Shown here piece by piece: positions 15,275 to 23,043 of a stretch of DNA of 23,924 nt (position 1 is the stretch's first letter; the number at the start of each line of letters is the position of its first letter). The position numbers and the translations under genes were made by a program. Location of the stretch: contig NZ_DATITZ010000183.1 of the NCBI RefSeq assembly GCF_035467215.1, forward strand, positions 1-23,924, given 5' to 3'. A model generated the notes under the pieces. It was not told the DNA's origin. It saw only the letters and a list, made by a program, of their open reading frames with translations, and did not search any database. This DNA is from Thiocapsa sp035467215 (lineage in GTDB: Bacteria; Pseudomonadota; Gammaproteobacteria; Chromatiales; Chromatiaceae).

Positions 15275-17353
15275 ATGTGGGTCGACTGGACACCCGCGCC
15301 AGCACGGGCGTTTGCCTGTCCGGTCTGCGGTTCGGACGGCGCCAAGCGCTCGGTGCTGGCGGTCGCGTCGCCGTTCGATAGCAAAGAGCTTTTGCGGCTC
15401 CACGCCTGTGATGTTTGCGGAACCCTCAGCTTTCCGGGGCTGACGCCCCCTGCCTACGAAGATGACGGAGTGGATGGGGATGTTGATGTATCCCTCTCGC
15501 AGGCCGCCATCAAGTTCTATGTCGAACAGGGTGCGGCGCCCGATACCATGGTCGAGCCTCTGTTTTGGTTCGATCACGCCGATATCGGGCGTTACGCGGA
15601 GGTTGGCTGCGGCTTCGGATTCGGTCTGGACTTTGCTCGCGAGGCACTCGGTTGGGAGGTACGCGGTTTCGATCCCTCGCCGCTTGCGCGCGCCGGGCGA
15701 CGCCTGCTGAATCTTCCCGTCACGTCGAACTATCTCGGTCCCGAGACATTGCGCGGCGAGGCGCCGGTAGACGTGCTGTTGGCCTCCGAGGTCATCGAGC
15801 ATGTTGCGGACCCCCACCGCTTCCTGAACGACATCACCCCCACCTTGGCCCCGGATGGCTGGCTGGTGATCAGCACCCCGAATGCCGCCGGGGTCAGTCG
15901 GGAGGCGTCTCCCGGTGCGCTGTTGCCGATTCTGACCCCCGGATATCACCTGGTGCTCTTCAGCGAGACGTCGCTGCGCCGTCTGCTCGAGGCACATGGC
16001 TTTGCGCAGGTCGAGATCCGAGCGTCGGAGACGAATCTGACGGCGCTCGCCTGCCGTCAGTCACGGCCATGCGACCTCTCTCGGACACTCGACCGGGCGC
16101 TCTACCGCGACTATCTGAAGCGCCGACTCGACGCTCTGGATCCGGACGAGCCGCTCGCGCATGGGTTTTCCGGGCGATTGATCAAGGAGTATCTCAACGC
16201 GGGCGACATCGAGGCGGCACAGGCGGAGCTTCAAGGCCTGACCGAGACCTATCGGCGTCTTTACGGTATCGATTTAGAGCGCCCCGAGACCGTCTTGGTC
16301 GAGCCGATCGAGATCACGAGTTTCGTGCGATTTGCCGTCGCGATCCCGGCGAATCTCTGTGGCCTGGCCTATCGGAGCGCCTTCATCGCGTTGCACCACG
16401 CGCATGATCCCGCGCGCGCGTTGGCGCGTTACGAGCTTGGCGAGCGGGCCGGAGTCGACCTGCAAAAGGCTTTGCAGTCGATAGGCTCCGACGACGGCGA
16501 GACCGAGCATCTCGTCGAGCTGTGCCGATTGGGTGCGCTCGAGTCTTCGATCCGCGTGGATCCATCCGAGACTCCGATGCGTTTGAAAGCCGCCCGCGGG
16601 GCATTCGTCGGAGCCAACGGCGGCGGGGCGAGCAGATGCCGTCGGTTCGAGATCGATCTGGAACGCTGTTTCGTCGATCTGGCATTCAACGGTGATTACA
16701 CCGCAGCGAACGCCTTGGACGACGCGCGCCGCACGGAGTGGCCCGATGCGCCGGATGTACTCGACGCGCTCGGACTCGCGGCGCACGACCATGCGCGTTC
16801 CTGTCATGCGCGTGGCCTGCTTGCCCTGAACGATCGAAACGATGCGGAGGCGGCCCTTACTTGGTTCCGGGCTGTCGGCGAATATCTGCAAGCCTCGACT
16901 GCTGCCGGCAGCGCAGAACGAGACGACCTCGCACGCGCAATCGACATCGCCCTCCTGTCGGCCCAAGCCATTGCCGAGCCCGAGGCTGCAGCTCGCGCAT
17001 GTGAAGAACGTTTGGCGGTCACGCCGTCGCCGGCCCCGCATGTCTTCGGTCTCTGCTGCGAGGCCTTTCAGCGTCTGGTCCATGGCGGAGCCTACGCTTC
17101 AGCGTCAACGCTTAAGCCCGCCATCACGCGGCAGCTGAACCTGGCACCCGAGTTGGTGACTGGCGAACTGGCGTTCGTGCTCGGCATTCTCGCCTTGAAT
17201 CATGCGGCGGACCCGGCCGAAGCCTTCGGGTGGTTTTCGCGAGCGGCGCAGTTAACATCACCCGAGAGCTCGCTGAACACCCTCGCACTTTCCCACGCAC
17301 GTCTGGCCGAGGCGGCAGCCGGCATCGGCGCAGACCCGCGCACCTCCAAGTAG
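15275..17353 (+). CDS. Methyltransferase fused to a large helical-repeat domain
   Basis: This is a 692-residue protein. The N-terminus has a zinc-ribbon-like pair CPVCG (about 15-19) and CDVCG (about 45-49). A class I SAM methyltransferase of the Methyltransf_23 type follows: YAEVGCGFGFGLDFA (about 107-121), VRGFDPSPLARAG, DVLLASEVIEHVADPHRFL, LVISTPNAAG and YHLVLFSETSLRRLLEAHGF. Residues from about 280 to the end are predicted helical and TPR-like (AGDIEAAQAELQGLTETY; DPARALARYELGERAGV). No signal peptide is seen, so it is cytoplasmic. The ATG at 15275 is preferred for CGGGAGAG 7 bases upstream. It lies 30 bases before the RgpF-family gene, so they are probably co-transcribed. A role in modifying a surface glycan is inferred from this context only. 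Confidence 0.8.
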   Translation: MWVDWTPAPARAFACPVCGSDGAKRSVLAVASPFDSKELLRLHACDVCGTLSFPGLTPPAYEDDGVDGDVDVSLSQAAIKFYVEQGAAPDTMVEPLFWFDHADIGRYAEVGCGFGFGLDFAREALGWEVRGFDPSPLARAGRRLLNLPVTSNYLGPETLRGEAPVDVLLASEVIEHVADPHRFLNDITPTLAPDGWLVISTPNAAGVSREASPGALLPILTPGYHLVLFSETSLRRLLEAHGFAQVEIRASETNLTALACRQSRPCDLSRTLDRALYRDYLKRRLDALDPDEPLAHGFSGRLIKEYLNAGDIEAAQAELQGLTETYRRLYGIDLERPETVLVEPIEITSFVRFAVAIPANLCGLAYRSAFIALHHAHDPARALARYELGERAGVDLQKALQSIGSDDGETEHLVELCRLGALESSIRVDPSETPMRLKAARGAFVGANGGGASRCRRFEIDLERCFVDLAFNGDYTAANALDDARRTEWPDAPDVLDALGLAAHDHARSCHARGLLALNDRNDAEAALTWFRAVGEYLQASTAAGSAERDDLARAIDIALLSAQAIAEPEAAARACEERLAVTPSPAPHVFGLCCEAFQRLVHGGAYASASTLKPAITRQLNLAPELVTGELAFVLGILALNHAADPAEAFGWFSRAAQLTSPESSLNTLALSHARLAEAAAGIGADPRTSK

Positions 17354-17383
17354 CCTGAGCCACTCAGTAGGAAAGGATCGTTT

Positions 17384-18418
17384 ATGGGATTGCGCGAGTT
17401 CCGTCAGACACTCACGAGGCGCCGACTCGGCAACTTCATCGAGCACCGAACCTGTTGGATGCGTGTGCGGTTCGCGCGCAACCCGAGCTGGGTTGTCCAG
17501 CGCTGGTACGGCGACCGCGGGTTGGCTGAGACCAAGCGGATAGCCGTCTTCGTCCACTACGACGCCAAGGGACTCATACATCAGTACGTCCTTTTCTATC
17601 TCCAACAACTACGAGAAGCCGGCTACGATATCCTGTTCGTAACCAACAGCCGCCGGCTTTTGCCGTCGGCGGTCGAGGTGCTGCGTCCGCACTGCGCTTT
17701 GATCTTGCGGCGTCGCAACCGCGGCTACGACTTCGGGGCCTATAAGGATGCCATACGGGAGATCCCGGACGTCGCCGCGCTCGACAACCTCATCCTGGCC
17801 AACGACAGTGTTTACGGCCCCTTTCACTCCCTGAGCGATCTTCTGAGCGAAGCCGACCCGGCGCAAGCCGACATCTGGGGCGTCACCGATAGCTTTGAAC
17901 ATCACTATCATCTACAGAGCTATTTTCTTCTTTTCCATCGCGCCGCCTTGACTGCGACCGAGTTTCACCGCTTTTGGAGGGATGTCTGCTACACCCAGAC
18001 CAAAGAGCTGGTGATCCACCATCACGAGATCGGCTTCTCGCGGCGAATGCTGGCAGCCGGACTGCAATTGGAAGCCCTTTATCCCTACCGCGCGGTAGCG
18101 ATGGAGCTGATCGATGATCTGCAACGCCGCTGGCTAGACAATCCACACTGGGCCGCGCGGCTACCGCAGCGCGATTATCTCAAGTGGTTATTCGAGAACT
18201 TGATGGCCGGTGTGCCCGTGAATCCAAGCCACTTCTTCTGGGAGCCCTTGTTGCGTCGGCACGGCTACCCCTTCCTGAAACGCGAGCTGCTGACGCGTAA
18301 TCCCTGCGGCGTGCCGCTGACCCAATATTGGGAGAGCGTCGTCCGCCAAGTCAGCGGATACGATACCCGCTTGATCTCGCGACATCTGCAGCACGTCCTG
18401 CGTAACCGTAGCATTTGA
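17384..18418 (+). CDS. Rhamnan synthesis F (RgpF) family protein
   Basis: This 344-residue protein has the RgpF-family core: KRIAVFVHYDAKGLIHQYVL, GYDILFVTNSR, the signature RRRNRGYDFGAYKDAI (about 108-123), LILANDSVYGPF (about 136-147) and ADIWGVTDSFEHHYHLQSYF. The family acts in assembling rhamnose-containing and other surface polysaccharides and has a glycosyltransferase-like fold. The AAAGGA ribosome binding site before ATG 17384 is clear. No signal peptide or strong membrane segment is seen, so it likely works at the cytoplasmic face. The neighbouring methyltransferase (30 bases upstream) and the exported toroid protein (91 bases downstream) suggest a small surface-glycan locus. The transferred sugar is not predictable. 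Confidence 0.88.
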   Translation: MGLREFRQTLTRRRLGNFIEHRTCWMRVRFARNPSWVVQRWYGDRGLAETKRIAVFVHYDAKGLIHQYVLFYLQQLREAGYDILFVTNSRRLLPSAVEVLRPHCALILRRRNRGYDFGAYKDAIREIPDVAALDNLILANDSVYGPFHSLSDLLSEADPAQADIWGVTDSFEHHYHLQSYFLLFHRAALTATEFHRFWRDVCYTQTKELVIHHHEIGFSRRMLAAGLQLEALYPYRAVAMELIDDLQRRWLDNPHWAARLPQRDYLKWLFENLMAGVPVNPSHFFWEPLLRRHGYPFLKRELLTRNPCGVPLTQYWESVVRQVSGYDTRLISRHLQHVLRNRSI

Positions 18419-18509
18419 AGGGAAACCGCTACTCCCGAGGCGAGTCTGAGGCGATGATCACTGCTGAACCCGCGAAACGAACAGGGTTGTCGTTTAGGAG
18501 ATGTTCGCC

Positions 18510-21011
18510 ATGAAAGCAACGCAGACACCGATCCGCTCGGGCTTCGCCGCCCTGCTGATCGGGGCAACAAGCACGACCGCATTCTCCGGCACTTTCGATT
18601 CCGGAGCGGATCACGAAGACCTGCACCGGCGCGCAGCCGTTCACGACACCTGGATGCGTGAGCGCCTGATGCCGGCCGGCGGTGTCATGTCCGGACAGTT
18701 CACGGACGACACCTATACGCAGGTCAGGAGTTACGGTGGCGAGCGGGATCCCGCCATCTGGACCGGTGCCTATCTGGCCGCACAAGCCCTGCGTCTGCAG
18801 GTCACAGGAGCGGCCGATGCGGCCGATCAGGTCGCCGAGACGGTCAGGGTGCTGCACCGATGGTGGCGGATCTCCGGCGATTCGGGGTATCTCGCCCGGT
18901 TCGCGGCGCCGGCCGATAGTCCGGAGGCCGTCTTGGCGACCCTGCCTGCCGGAGATCCGGAGGTGATTCGCGACGTGCCATTCGAAGCTGCACTCTGGTA
19001 CTGGCGTGGCCGGGTCAGTCGCGATCAATACCAAGGCGTGCTGCTCGGCATGTCGCTCGCTTACGAGGCGACATCCGATCCGGACATTCGTCAGCTCATC
19101 CGGGAAGATGTCGCCACCTTCGCCGAACAGCTGATGCGGCGCGACCGCAAGCGCGTGAAGGTCATCATCAACGGGTCGAGCAACTTCTCGACCACGCTCG
19201 AGCTACAGCATGCGGTCTATACCGACGACGAGACCCCGGACGGGATACCGATTCTCAACATTCGCACCAGTCCGTTCGAGGCCGAGGGCTCCGGGATGGT
19301 GGTGTTCTGGCCGAACCCGAGCGAGTTCGCGCGTCAGATTCCCGGCCTCGGATGGCTGCCCGATGTCATCCTGCCGAGTCAGGCGATCCAGCTTGCGGCG
19401 ACCTTCCGGGTTGCGCTGCAGGTCACTGAGGGCGTTCCCGGTTACGAGGCGCGTTATGCGGCGCTGCTGGCGCATTATGACGAGCAGGTCGAAAACTGGC
19501 TCGACATCGCGACGGGTTGGGAAAACACCAACACATGCGGCGCCAGCTACCATGGCCTCAACGTCGCCTTCATGCCGATGTATCACTGGGTCAGACTGGA
19601 GGATGATCTCATGCGTCGCGCGCGGCTACAGCGCGATGTCCTGCGGGACGCGCTTTGGTCGGCGGTCGAGGACCACAAGAACGTTTTCTTCAGCTTTATC
19701 TATGCCTCGCAGGCGGCGCCCGAGGATTCAGTCGAGGCCGTGATCGAGGAGCATCTCGCCCAGCTCGCGTTGTTCCCGAACGCGCCGCAAACAGCCGAGC
19801 CGCTGGATGTACGCTGGAAATATCCAGAGGATCCCGAATGTCCCGGGCTGTCGGCTGTTGCCACCGATGTCGACGACCGAGCGGGCGCGACCTTCATTTG
19901 GGAGCGCCACCCTTGGACCTTGACCGATCCGGGGGCACCCGATGTGGCCTTTGCGGGTGTCGACTATCTGTTGGCCTACTGGCTCGGGCGTCAAGCCGGC
20001 TTCATCGAAGGGAGCGGACGCGTCACCGTCACGCAGAACGGTACGGGTCGAGGGACCGTGACATCGAGCCCGTCGGGTATCGACTGCGGCAGCATCTGCG
20101 AGGCCGAGTTCGATCTTGGATCGGAGGTTAGTCTCGCTGCCGTGGCGGCACCCGGCTCCGTGTTCACCGGGTGGTCGGGAGACCCATCCTGCCCCTACCT
20201 TAGTCCATTGGATGGAGAGACGAGCTGCATTGCAACCTTCGAGCCCCTACCCGCCGGCGCCACGACCATCCATGCGGCCGTGCTGCCCTTCGCCCGCGCC
20301 GTGAGCCTCGGCGAGTCTGCGACCGCCTACGCCAGTGTCATCAACAGCGGGGACAGCATCGCCACCGGTTGCTCGATCGCTCTGCCGGGCGGTCTCCCTG
20401 CAAGTTTCGGCTATCAGACCACCAACGCCGCCAATACCGCTACCGGCACGCCGGATACCCCAGTGGACATCGCACCGGGAGCCACCCAAGGTTTCGTCTT
20501 CGCAATCACGCCTCAGGGCGCCATGCGCGCCACCGAGATCGCCCCGGTGTTTGATTGCGCGAATACCGCTCCGGCACCCAGCCACGCCGGCCTCAACACC
20601 TTTATCCTATCGGCGGCGTCGACTGCGCCGCCCGATCTGGTTGCGATCGGTGTGACCCCGAGCGGTGACGGCGTGGTTCGAATTCCGGGGCGCGACGGCA
20701 TCGGCTTTTTTGCCGTGGCGGCGGTCAATATCGGCAGCGGAGGGACGATTACCGCCAGCGCGGACGACGGCGGGCGCGACCTGCCGTTGAGCATCCGAGT
20801 GTGCGAAACCAATGCTGGCGGCGAGTGGATTGCCTGCGGCGACAGTTTAACCCGCACCTTTGCACCAGACGAAACCGTCTATTACACGGTCCTAGTTAGC
20901 GGCACCGGCCGGCGAGTTGCCTTCGATCCAGCTGCGAACCGGCTGTTCCTGCGCCTGCAGGCGGCCGGCATGACCGTAGGCGCGACCAACGTCGCGGTGA
21001 CGACCCCGTAG
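18510..21011 (+). CDS. Secreted protein: helical-toroid domain, InlB-type repeat, shared C-terminal domain
   Basis: This is an 833-residue protein with a signal peptide (MKATQTPIRSGFAALLIGAT, cleavage near FSG at 29). Residues about 30-495 are helix-rich with aromatic motifs (RDPAIWTGAYLAAQALRLQV, VLHRWWRISGDSGYLARF, ALWYWRGRVSRDQYQGVLLG, TCGASYHGLNVAFMPMYHWV), resembling six-hairpin (alpha/alpha)6 toroids used by glycosidases and lyases. I recognise no specific family or catalytic residues. Residues about 503-580 are a divergent InlB B-type repeat (VTQNGTGRGTVTSSPSGIDC, FTGWSGDPSC). Residues 585-833 are the 249-residue domain shared with the protease ending at 15102. AGGAG lies 9 bases before ATG 18510; ATG 18501 is too close to it. 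It closes the four-gene cluster and is convergent with fur. A glycan substrate is an inference from neighbours and fold. Confidence 0.8.
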   Translation: MKATQTPIRSGFAALLIGATSTTAFSGTFDSGADHEDLHRRAAVHDTWMRERLMPAGGVMSGQFTDDTYTQVRSYGGERDPAIWTGAYLAAQALRLQVTGAADAADQVAETVRVLHRWWRISGDSGYLARFAAPADSPEAVLATLPAGDPEVIRDVPFEAALWYWRGRVSRDQYQGVLLGMSLAYEATSDPDIRQLIREDVATFAEQLMRRDRKRVKVIINGSSNFSTTLELQHAVYTDDETPDGIPILNIRTSPFEAEGSGMVVFWPNPSEFARQIPGLGWLPDVILPSQAIQLAATFRVALQVTEGVPGYEARYAALLAHYDEQVENWLDIATGWENTNTCGASYHGLNVAFMPMYHWVRLEDDLMRRARLQRDVLRDALWSAVEDHKNVFFSFIYASQAAPEDSVEAVIEEHLAQLALFPNAPQTAEPLDVRWKYPEDPECPGLSAVATDVDDRAGATFIWERHPWTLTDPGAPDVAFAGVDYLLAYWLGRQAGFIEGSGRVTVTQNGTGRGTVTSSPSGIDCGSICEAEFDLGSEVSLAAVAAPGSVFTGWSGDPSCPYLSPLDGETSCIATFEPLPAGATTIHAAVLPFARAVSLGESATAYASVINSGDSIATGCSIALPGGLPASFGYQTTNAANTATGTPDTPVDIAPGATQGFVFAITPQGAMRATEIAPVFDCANTAPAPSHAGLNTFILSAASTAPPDLVAIGVTPSGDGVVRIPGRDGIGFFAVAAVNIGSGGTITASADDGGRDLPLSIRVCETNAGGEWIACGDSLTRTFAPDETVYYTVLVSGTGRRVAFDPAANRLFLRLQAAGMTVGATNVAVTTP

Positions 21012-21020
21012 GAAGGCCCG

Positions 21021-21049
21021 GGTGATCGGTCTTGGCGTGGCCGATCACC
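21021..21049. terminator. Bidirectional terminator hairpin between convergent genes
   Basis: GGTGATCGG (21021-21029) and CCGATCACC (21041-21049) form a perfect 9-bp stem with an 11-nt loop, extendable by two pairs. The fur stop codon lies within the right arm. On the plus strand it is followed by a T-rich run (GTTTCTTCGTCTTC), which suits termination of the toroid gene. Confidence 0.6.
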
Positions 21050-21467
21050 GTTTCTTCGTCTTCTCGCACTCCGCGCAGATGCCGTAGAGCACGAGCGAGT
21101 GATCCTCGATGCGGAAGTTGCGCTGCTCGGCGATCTTGGATTGGCGCTCTTCGATGATCGGATCGCAAAACTCCACGACCTTGCCGCATTTGATGCAGAC
21201 CAGATGGTCGTGGTGGTCGCCGCTGTTGAGCTCGAAGACGGACTGGCCGGTTTCGAAGTGACGCCGGCACACGAGCCCAGCCCCCTCGAACTGGGTCAAG
21301 ACGCGATAGACGGTCGCAAGCCCGATTTCCTCGCCGTTGTTGAGAAGCTCTTTGTAGACATCCTCGGCGCTCAGGTGGCGCTTGCCGCAGTTCTCGAGAA
21401 TGGCGAGGATCGCGACCCGCGGCGCCGTGACCTTGAGACCTGCCTGTTTGATCTGCTCGATTTCCAA
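21045..21467 (-). CDS. fur: Ferric uptake regulator Fur
   Basis: This 140-residue protein is an iron-responsive DNA-binding dimer that represses iron-acquisition genes. The winged-helix part (LKVTAPRVAILAILE, HLSAEDVYKELLNNGEEIGL, ATVYRVLTQFEGAGLV) is followed by the metal-binding dimerisation domain with HHDH (85-88), a first CxxC at C91/C94 and a second at C131/C134. This is the pattern of two-CxxC Fur proteins with a structural zinc. The start is a TTG at 21467 with GGGGAG upstream. I find no in-frame ATG near the homology start, and an in-frame ATG within the domain would delete part of the DNA-binding helices. The divergent neighbour bamE is the classic fur partner in gammaproteobacteria. 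Confidence 0.96.
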   Translation of the reverse strand: MEIEQIKQAGLKVTAPRVAILAILENCGKRHLSAEDVYKELLNNGEEIGLATVYRVLTQFEGAGLVCRRHFETGQSVFELNSGDHHDHLVCIKCGKVVEFCDPIIEERQSKIAEQRNFRIEDHSLVLYGICAECEKTKKR

Positions 21468-21607
21468 ATCCCGTCTCCCCGTCTAAGGCAAGCCGCGCAC
21501 CGCGCGCGGGCATGCCCGATTCGTTTTCTGATTCGTCGCCCCGATGATCGGATCCGGGCGCTGCTGTATCATGCCTGGGTTCATTGCAGATGCGCTGTTT
21601 TCAAGAC
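21468..21607. promoter_or_regulatory. fur-bamE divergent promoter region
   Basis: This 140-base gap must hold the promoters of both genes. TATCAT at about 21567-21572 is a possible -10 for bamE, but no good -35 is seen at the usual distance. I do not see a convincing Fur box (GATAATGATAATCATTATC-like) in the region. Confidence 0.4.
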
Positions 21608-22099
21608 ATGCGAAACCTGGTTTATATCTCGATTCTCGGCGGACTGGTCGCGCTCGCCACGACCGGTTGCTCCCGTGACAAAAAACCCGAAGAGTACCGG
21701 GGCTCTGTCCTGGAGGATCTCCCGTTCGTCTACAAGATGACGGTGCAGCAAGGCAATATCATCACCGAAGAGATGGTCGATCGACTCGAGCTCGGGATGA
21801 ACAAACGCCAGGTTCAGTTCCTTTTGGGTACGCCCCTGCTGACGGATTTCTTCCAGACCAATCGCTGGGACTACACCTACACCATCCAGCGCGGGCACGA
21901 TCCCATGGAGATCCGTTACCTCACACTCTACTTCCAGGACGAAAACCTTGCGCGCATCGAGGGGGACATTCGCCCGAACCCCGCGCGCGCCGAGGCCAGA
22001 GCACCGCAGGAAATGGTCGTGACCGTGCCGGATTATCAGGAACGTAAAGGACTGGTCAAACGCAGTCTGGAAACGATCGGCTTAGAGCCGAAGGACTAG
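21608..22099 (+). CDS. bamE: Outer membrane assembly lipoprotein BamE (SmpA/OmlA)
   Basis: This is a 163-residue precursor. The N-terminus MRNLVYISILGGLVALATTG precedes C21, which fits a lipoprotein signal, though T at -3 is a less common lipobox residue. The mature part has the BamE fold signature (VQQGNIITEEMVDRLELGMN, KRQVQFLLGTPLLTDFFQTN, RWDYTYTIQRG, LTLYFQDENLARIEGD). BamE is a small outer-membrane subunit of the BAM machine that inserts beta-barrel proteins. The C-terminal extension (about 125-163) is longer than in E. coli BamE (113 residues), as in many non-enteric homologues. The start at 21608 places the lipobox normally; in-frame ATGs at 21584 and 21590 would add six to eight residues. 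It is divergent from fur. Confidence 0.93.
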   Translation: MRNLVYISILGGLVALATTGCSRDKKPEEYRGSVLEDLPFVYKMTVQQGNIITEEMVDRLELGMNKRQVQFLLGTPLLTDFFQTNRWDYTYTIQRGHDPMEIRYLTLYFQDENLARIEGDIRPNPARAEARAPQEMVVTVPDYQERKGLVKRSLETIGLEPKD

Positions 22100-22163
22100 A
22101 AGCCTGCCGGACGAAGAAAGCGGGCCGATCGCAAAGGGTCCAGAGGATGTTCAGTAACGCTTC

Positions 22164-22189
22164 AAAAAAAACTGAGCCATTCCGGCTCA
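22164..22189 (-). terminator. Intrinsic terminator of the ratA-rnfH operon
   Basis: On the minus strand a TGAGCC-GGAAT-GGCTCA hairpin (plus-strand 22173-22189) is followed by GTTTTTTTT (complement of 22164-22172). This is a textbook rho-independent terminator about 94 bases past the rnfH stop. Confidence 0.85.
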
Positions 22190-22200
22190 TTCTCCCCCAA

Positions 22201-22225
22201 CCCCTCTCCCACGAGGGGAGAGGGG
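22201..22225. repeat. REP-like palindrome
   Basis: CCCCTCTCCC (22201-22210) and GGGAGAGGGG (22216-22225) form a perfect 10-bp stem with loop ACGAG. This 'CCCCTCTCCC..GGGAGAGGGG' palindrome resembles dispersed extragenic repeats seen in many bacterial genomes. It lies between bamE and the rnfH terminator, in a convergent spacer. Confidence 0.7.
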
Positions 22226-22282
22226 CTAAGATGGATCACGTGTTATTGAACGGTTGCTTACCCGTCCAGGATAAGCCGCGGC

Positions 22283-22615
22283 TCAGGACTCGGCGCTCTG
22301 GTCGGCCTCCGCGCCGCCCTTGCGCATCGGCTTTCCCTCTGCTGCCCGTCGCTTGCGTGCTTCCTTGGGATCGGCAATCAAGGGACGATAGATCTCGACG
22401 CGGTCGCCATCGTCCAAGACCTGATCCAATTTGGCCGCTTTTCCGAAGATGCCGACTTGGTTGACCGCCAGATCGATCTCGGGGCATCTCGAGATGACCC
22501 CGGATTGCTCGATCGCCTCGCGGACCGTCGTTCCGATGCGCACCTCGAGTGGACGAAGGACTTGGTCGTTCGGACCGACATAGGCCACGGACACCTTCAG
22601 ATACTCAGTCACCAT
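22283..22615 (-). CDS. rnfH: RnfH/RatB family protein (UPF0125)
   Basis: This 110-residue beta-grasp (ubiquitin-like) protein has LKVSVAYVGPNDQVLRPLEV, GTTVREAIEQSGVISRCPEI, LAVNQVGIFGKAAKLDQVLD and GDRVEIYRPLIADPKEARKR, the last being the usual ending of the core domain. A charged tail follows. The ATG at 22615 overlaps the end of ratA by 11 bases, which is the standard ratA-rnfH arrangement. The molecular role of the family is not settled; the name comes from an association with rnf genes in some bacteria, but no rnf genes are seen here. Confidence 0.92.
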   Translation of the reverse strand: MVTEYLKVSVAYVGPNDQVLRPLEVRIGTTVREAIEQSGVISRCPEIDLAVNQVGIFGKAAKLDQVLDDGDRVEIYRPLIADPKEARKRRAAEGKPMRKGGAEADQSAES

Positions 22616-23039
22616 AGACCTCTTCGGCGCGTCGGCAAAAGGCGTCCACCAGGGTGTTCGCGATCTGGTGAAACACGGCCCCGAAGGCCTTGTCGATCAG
22701 ATGTCCGGAGAACTCGAATTCCAACTCGAGCTCGACCTTGGAGGCGTCCTCGCGCAAAGGGACGAAACGCCATCCGCCGACCAGTTTGCGGAACGGCCCG
22801 TCGAGCAGATCGATGTCCATCCGCCGGTCGCGCTCGAATCGGTTGCAGGTGCTGAAGGTCTGGCGAATCCCCATCCGGGCGACCTCGATCTGACCGCAGA
22901 TCTTCTCGTCGGTCTCCGAGATGACGCGTGTCTTGTCGCACCAAGGCAGGAATTTGGGGTAGGAGCCGACATCGTAGACGAGATCGAACATCTGAGATGC
23001 CGAGTAAGGCACCAGCGCACTTTTTCTGACGATAGCCAC
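22605..23039 (-). CDS. ratA: RatA / COQ10-like SRPBCC-domain protein
   Basis: This 144-residue START-like (SRPBCC, polyketide-cyclase) protein has VRKSALVPYSASQMFDLVYD, VGSYPKFLPWCDKTRVIS, RQTFSTCNRFERDRRMDIDL, LDGPFRKLVGGWRFVPL and FGAVFHQIANTLVDAFCRRA. Homologues include mitochondrial Coq10, which binds ubiquinone, and E. coli RatA, reported to hinder 70S ribosome assembly. The start is a GTG at 23039, matching the family N-terminus; the frame stays open 45 codons further but without homology. No Shine-Dalgarno is visible before the GTG, because an AAACCGCG-ended inverted repeat lies immediately upstream. It is followed by rnfH with overlap. Confidence 0.9.
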   Translation of the reverse strand: MAIVRKSALVPYSASQMFDLVYDVGSYPKFLPWCDKTRVISETDEKICGQIEVARMGIRQTFSTCNRFERDRRMDIDLLDGPFRKLVGGWRFVPLREDASKVELELEFEFSGHLIDKAFGAVFHQIANTLVDAFCRRAEEVYGD

Positions 23040-23043
23040 AGCG

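Noticed and set aside
15565..17083. Long alternative frames within the methyltransferase-TPR gene on both strands
   Set aside because: The frame from 15275 has a ribosome binding site and conserved motifs; the others do not.
21468..21607. Fur box for autoregulation
   Set aside because: No sequence close enough to the GATAAT-based consensus was found in the divergent gap.
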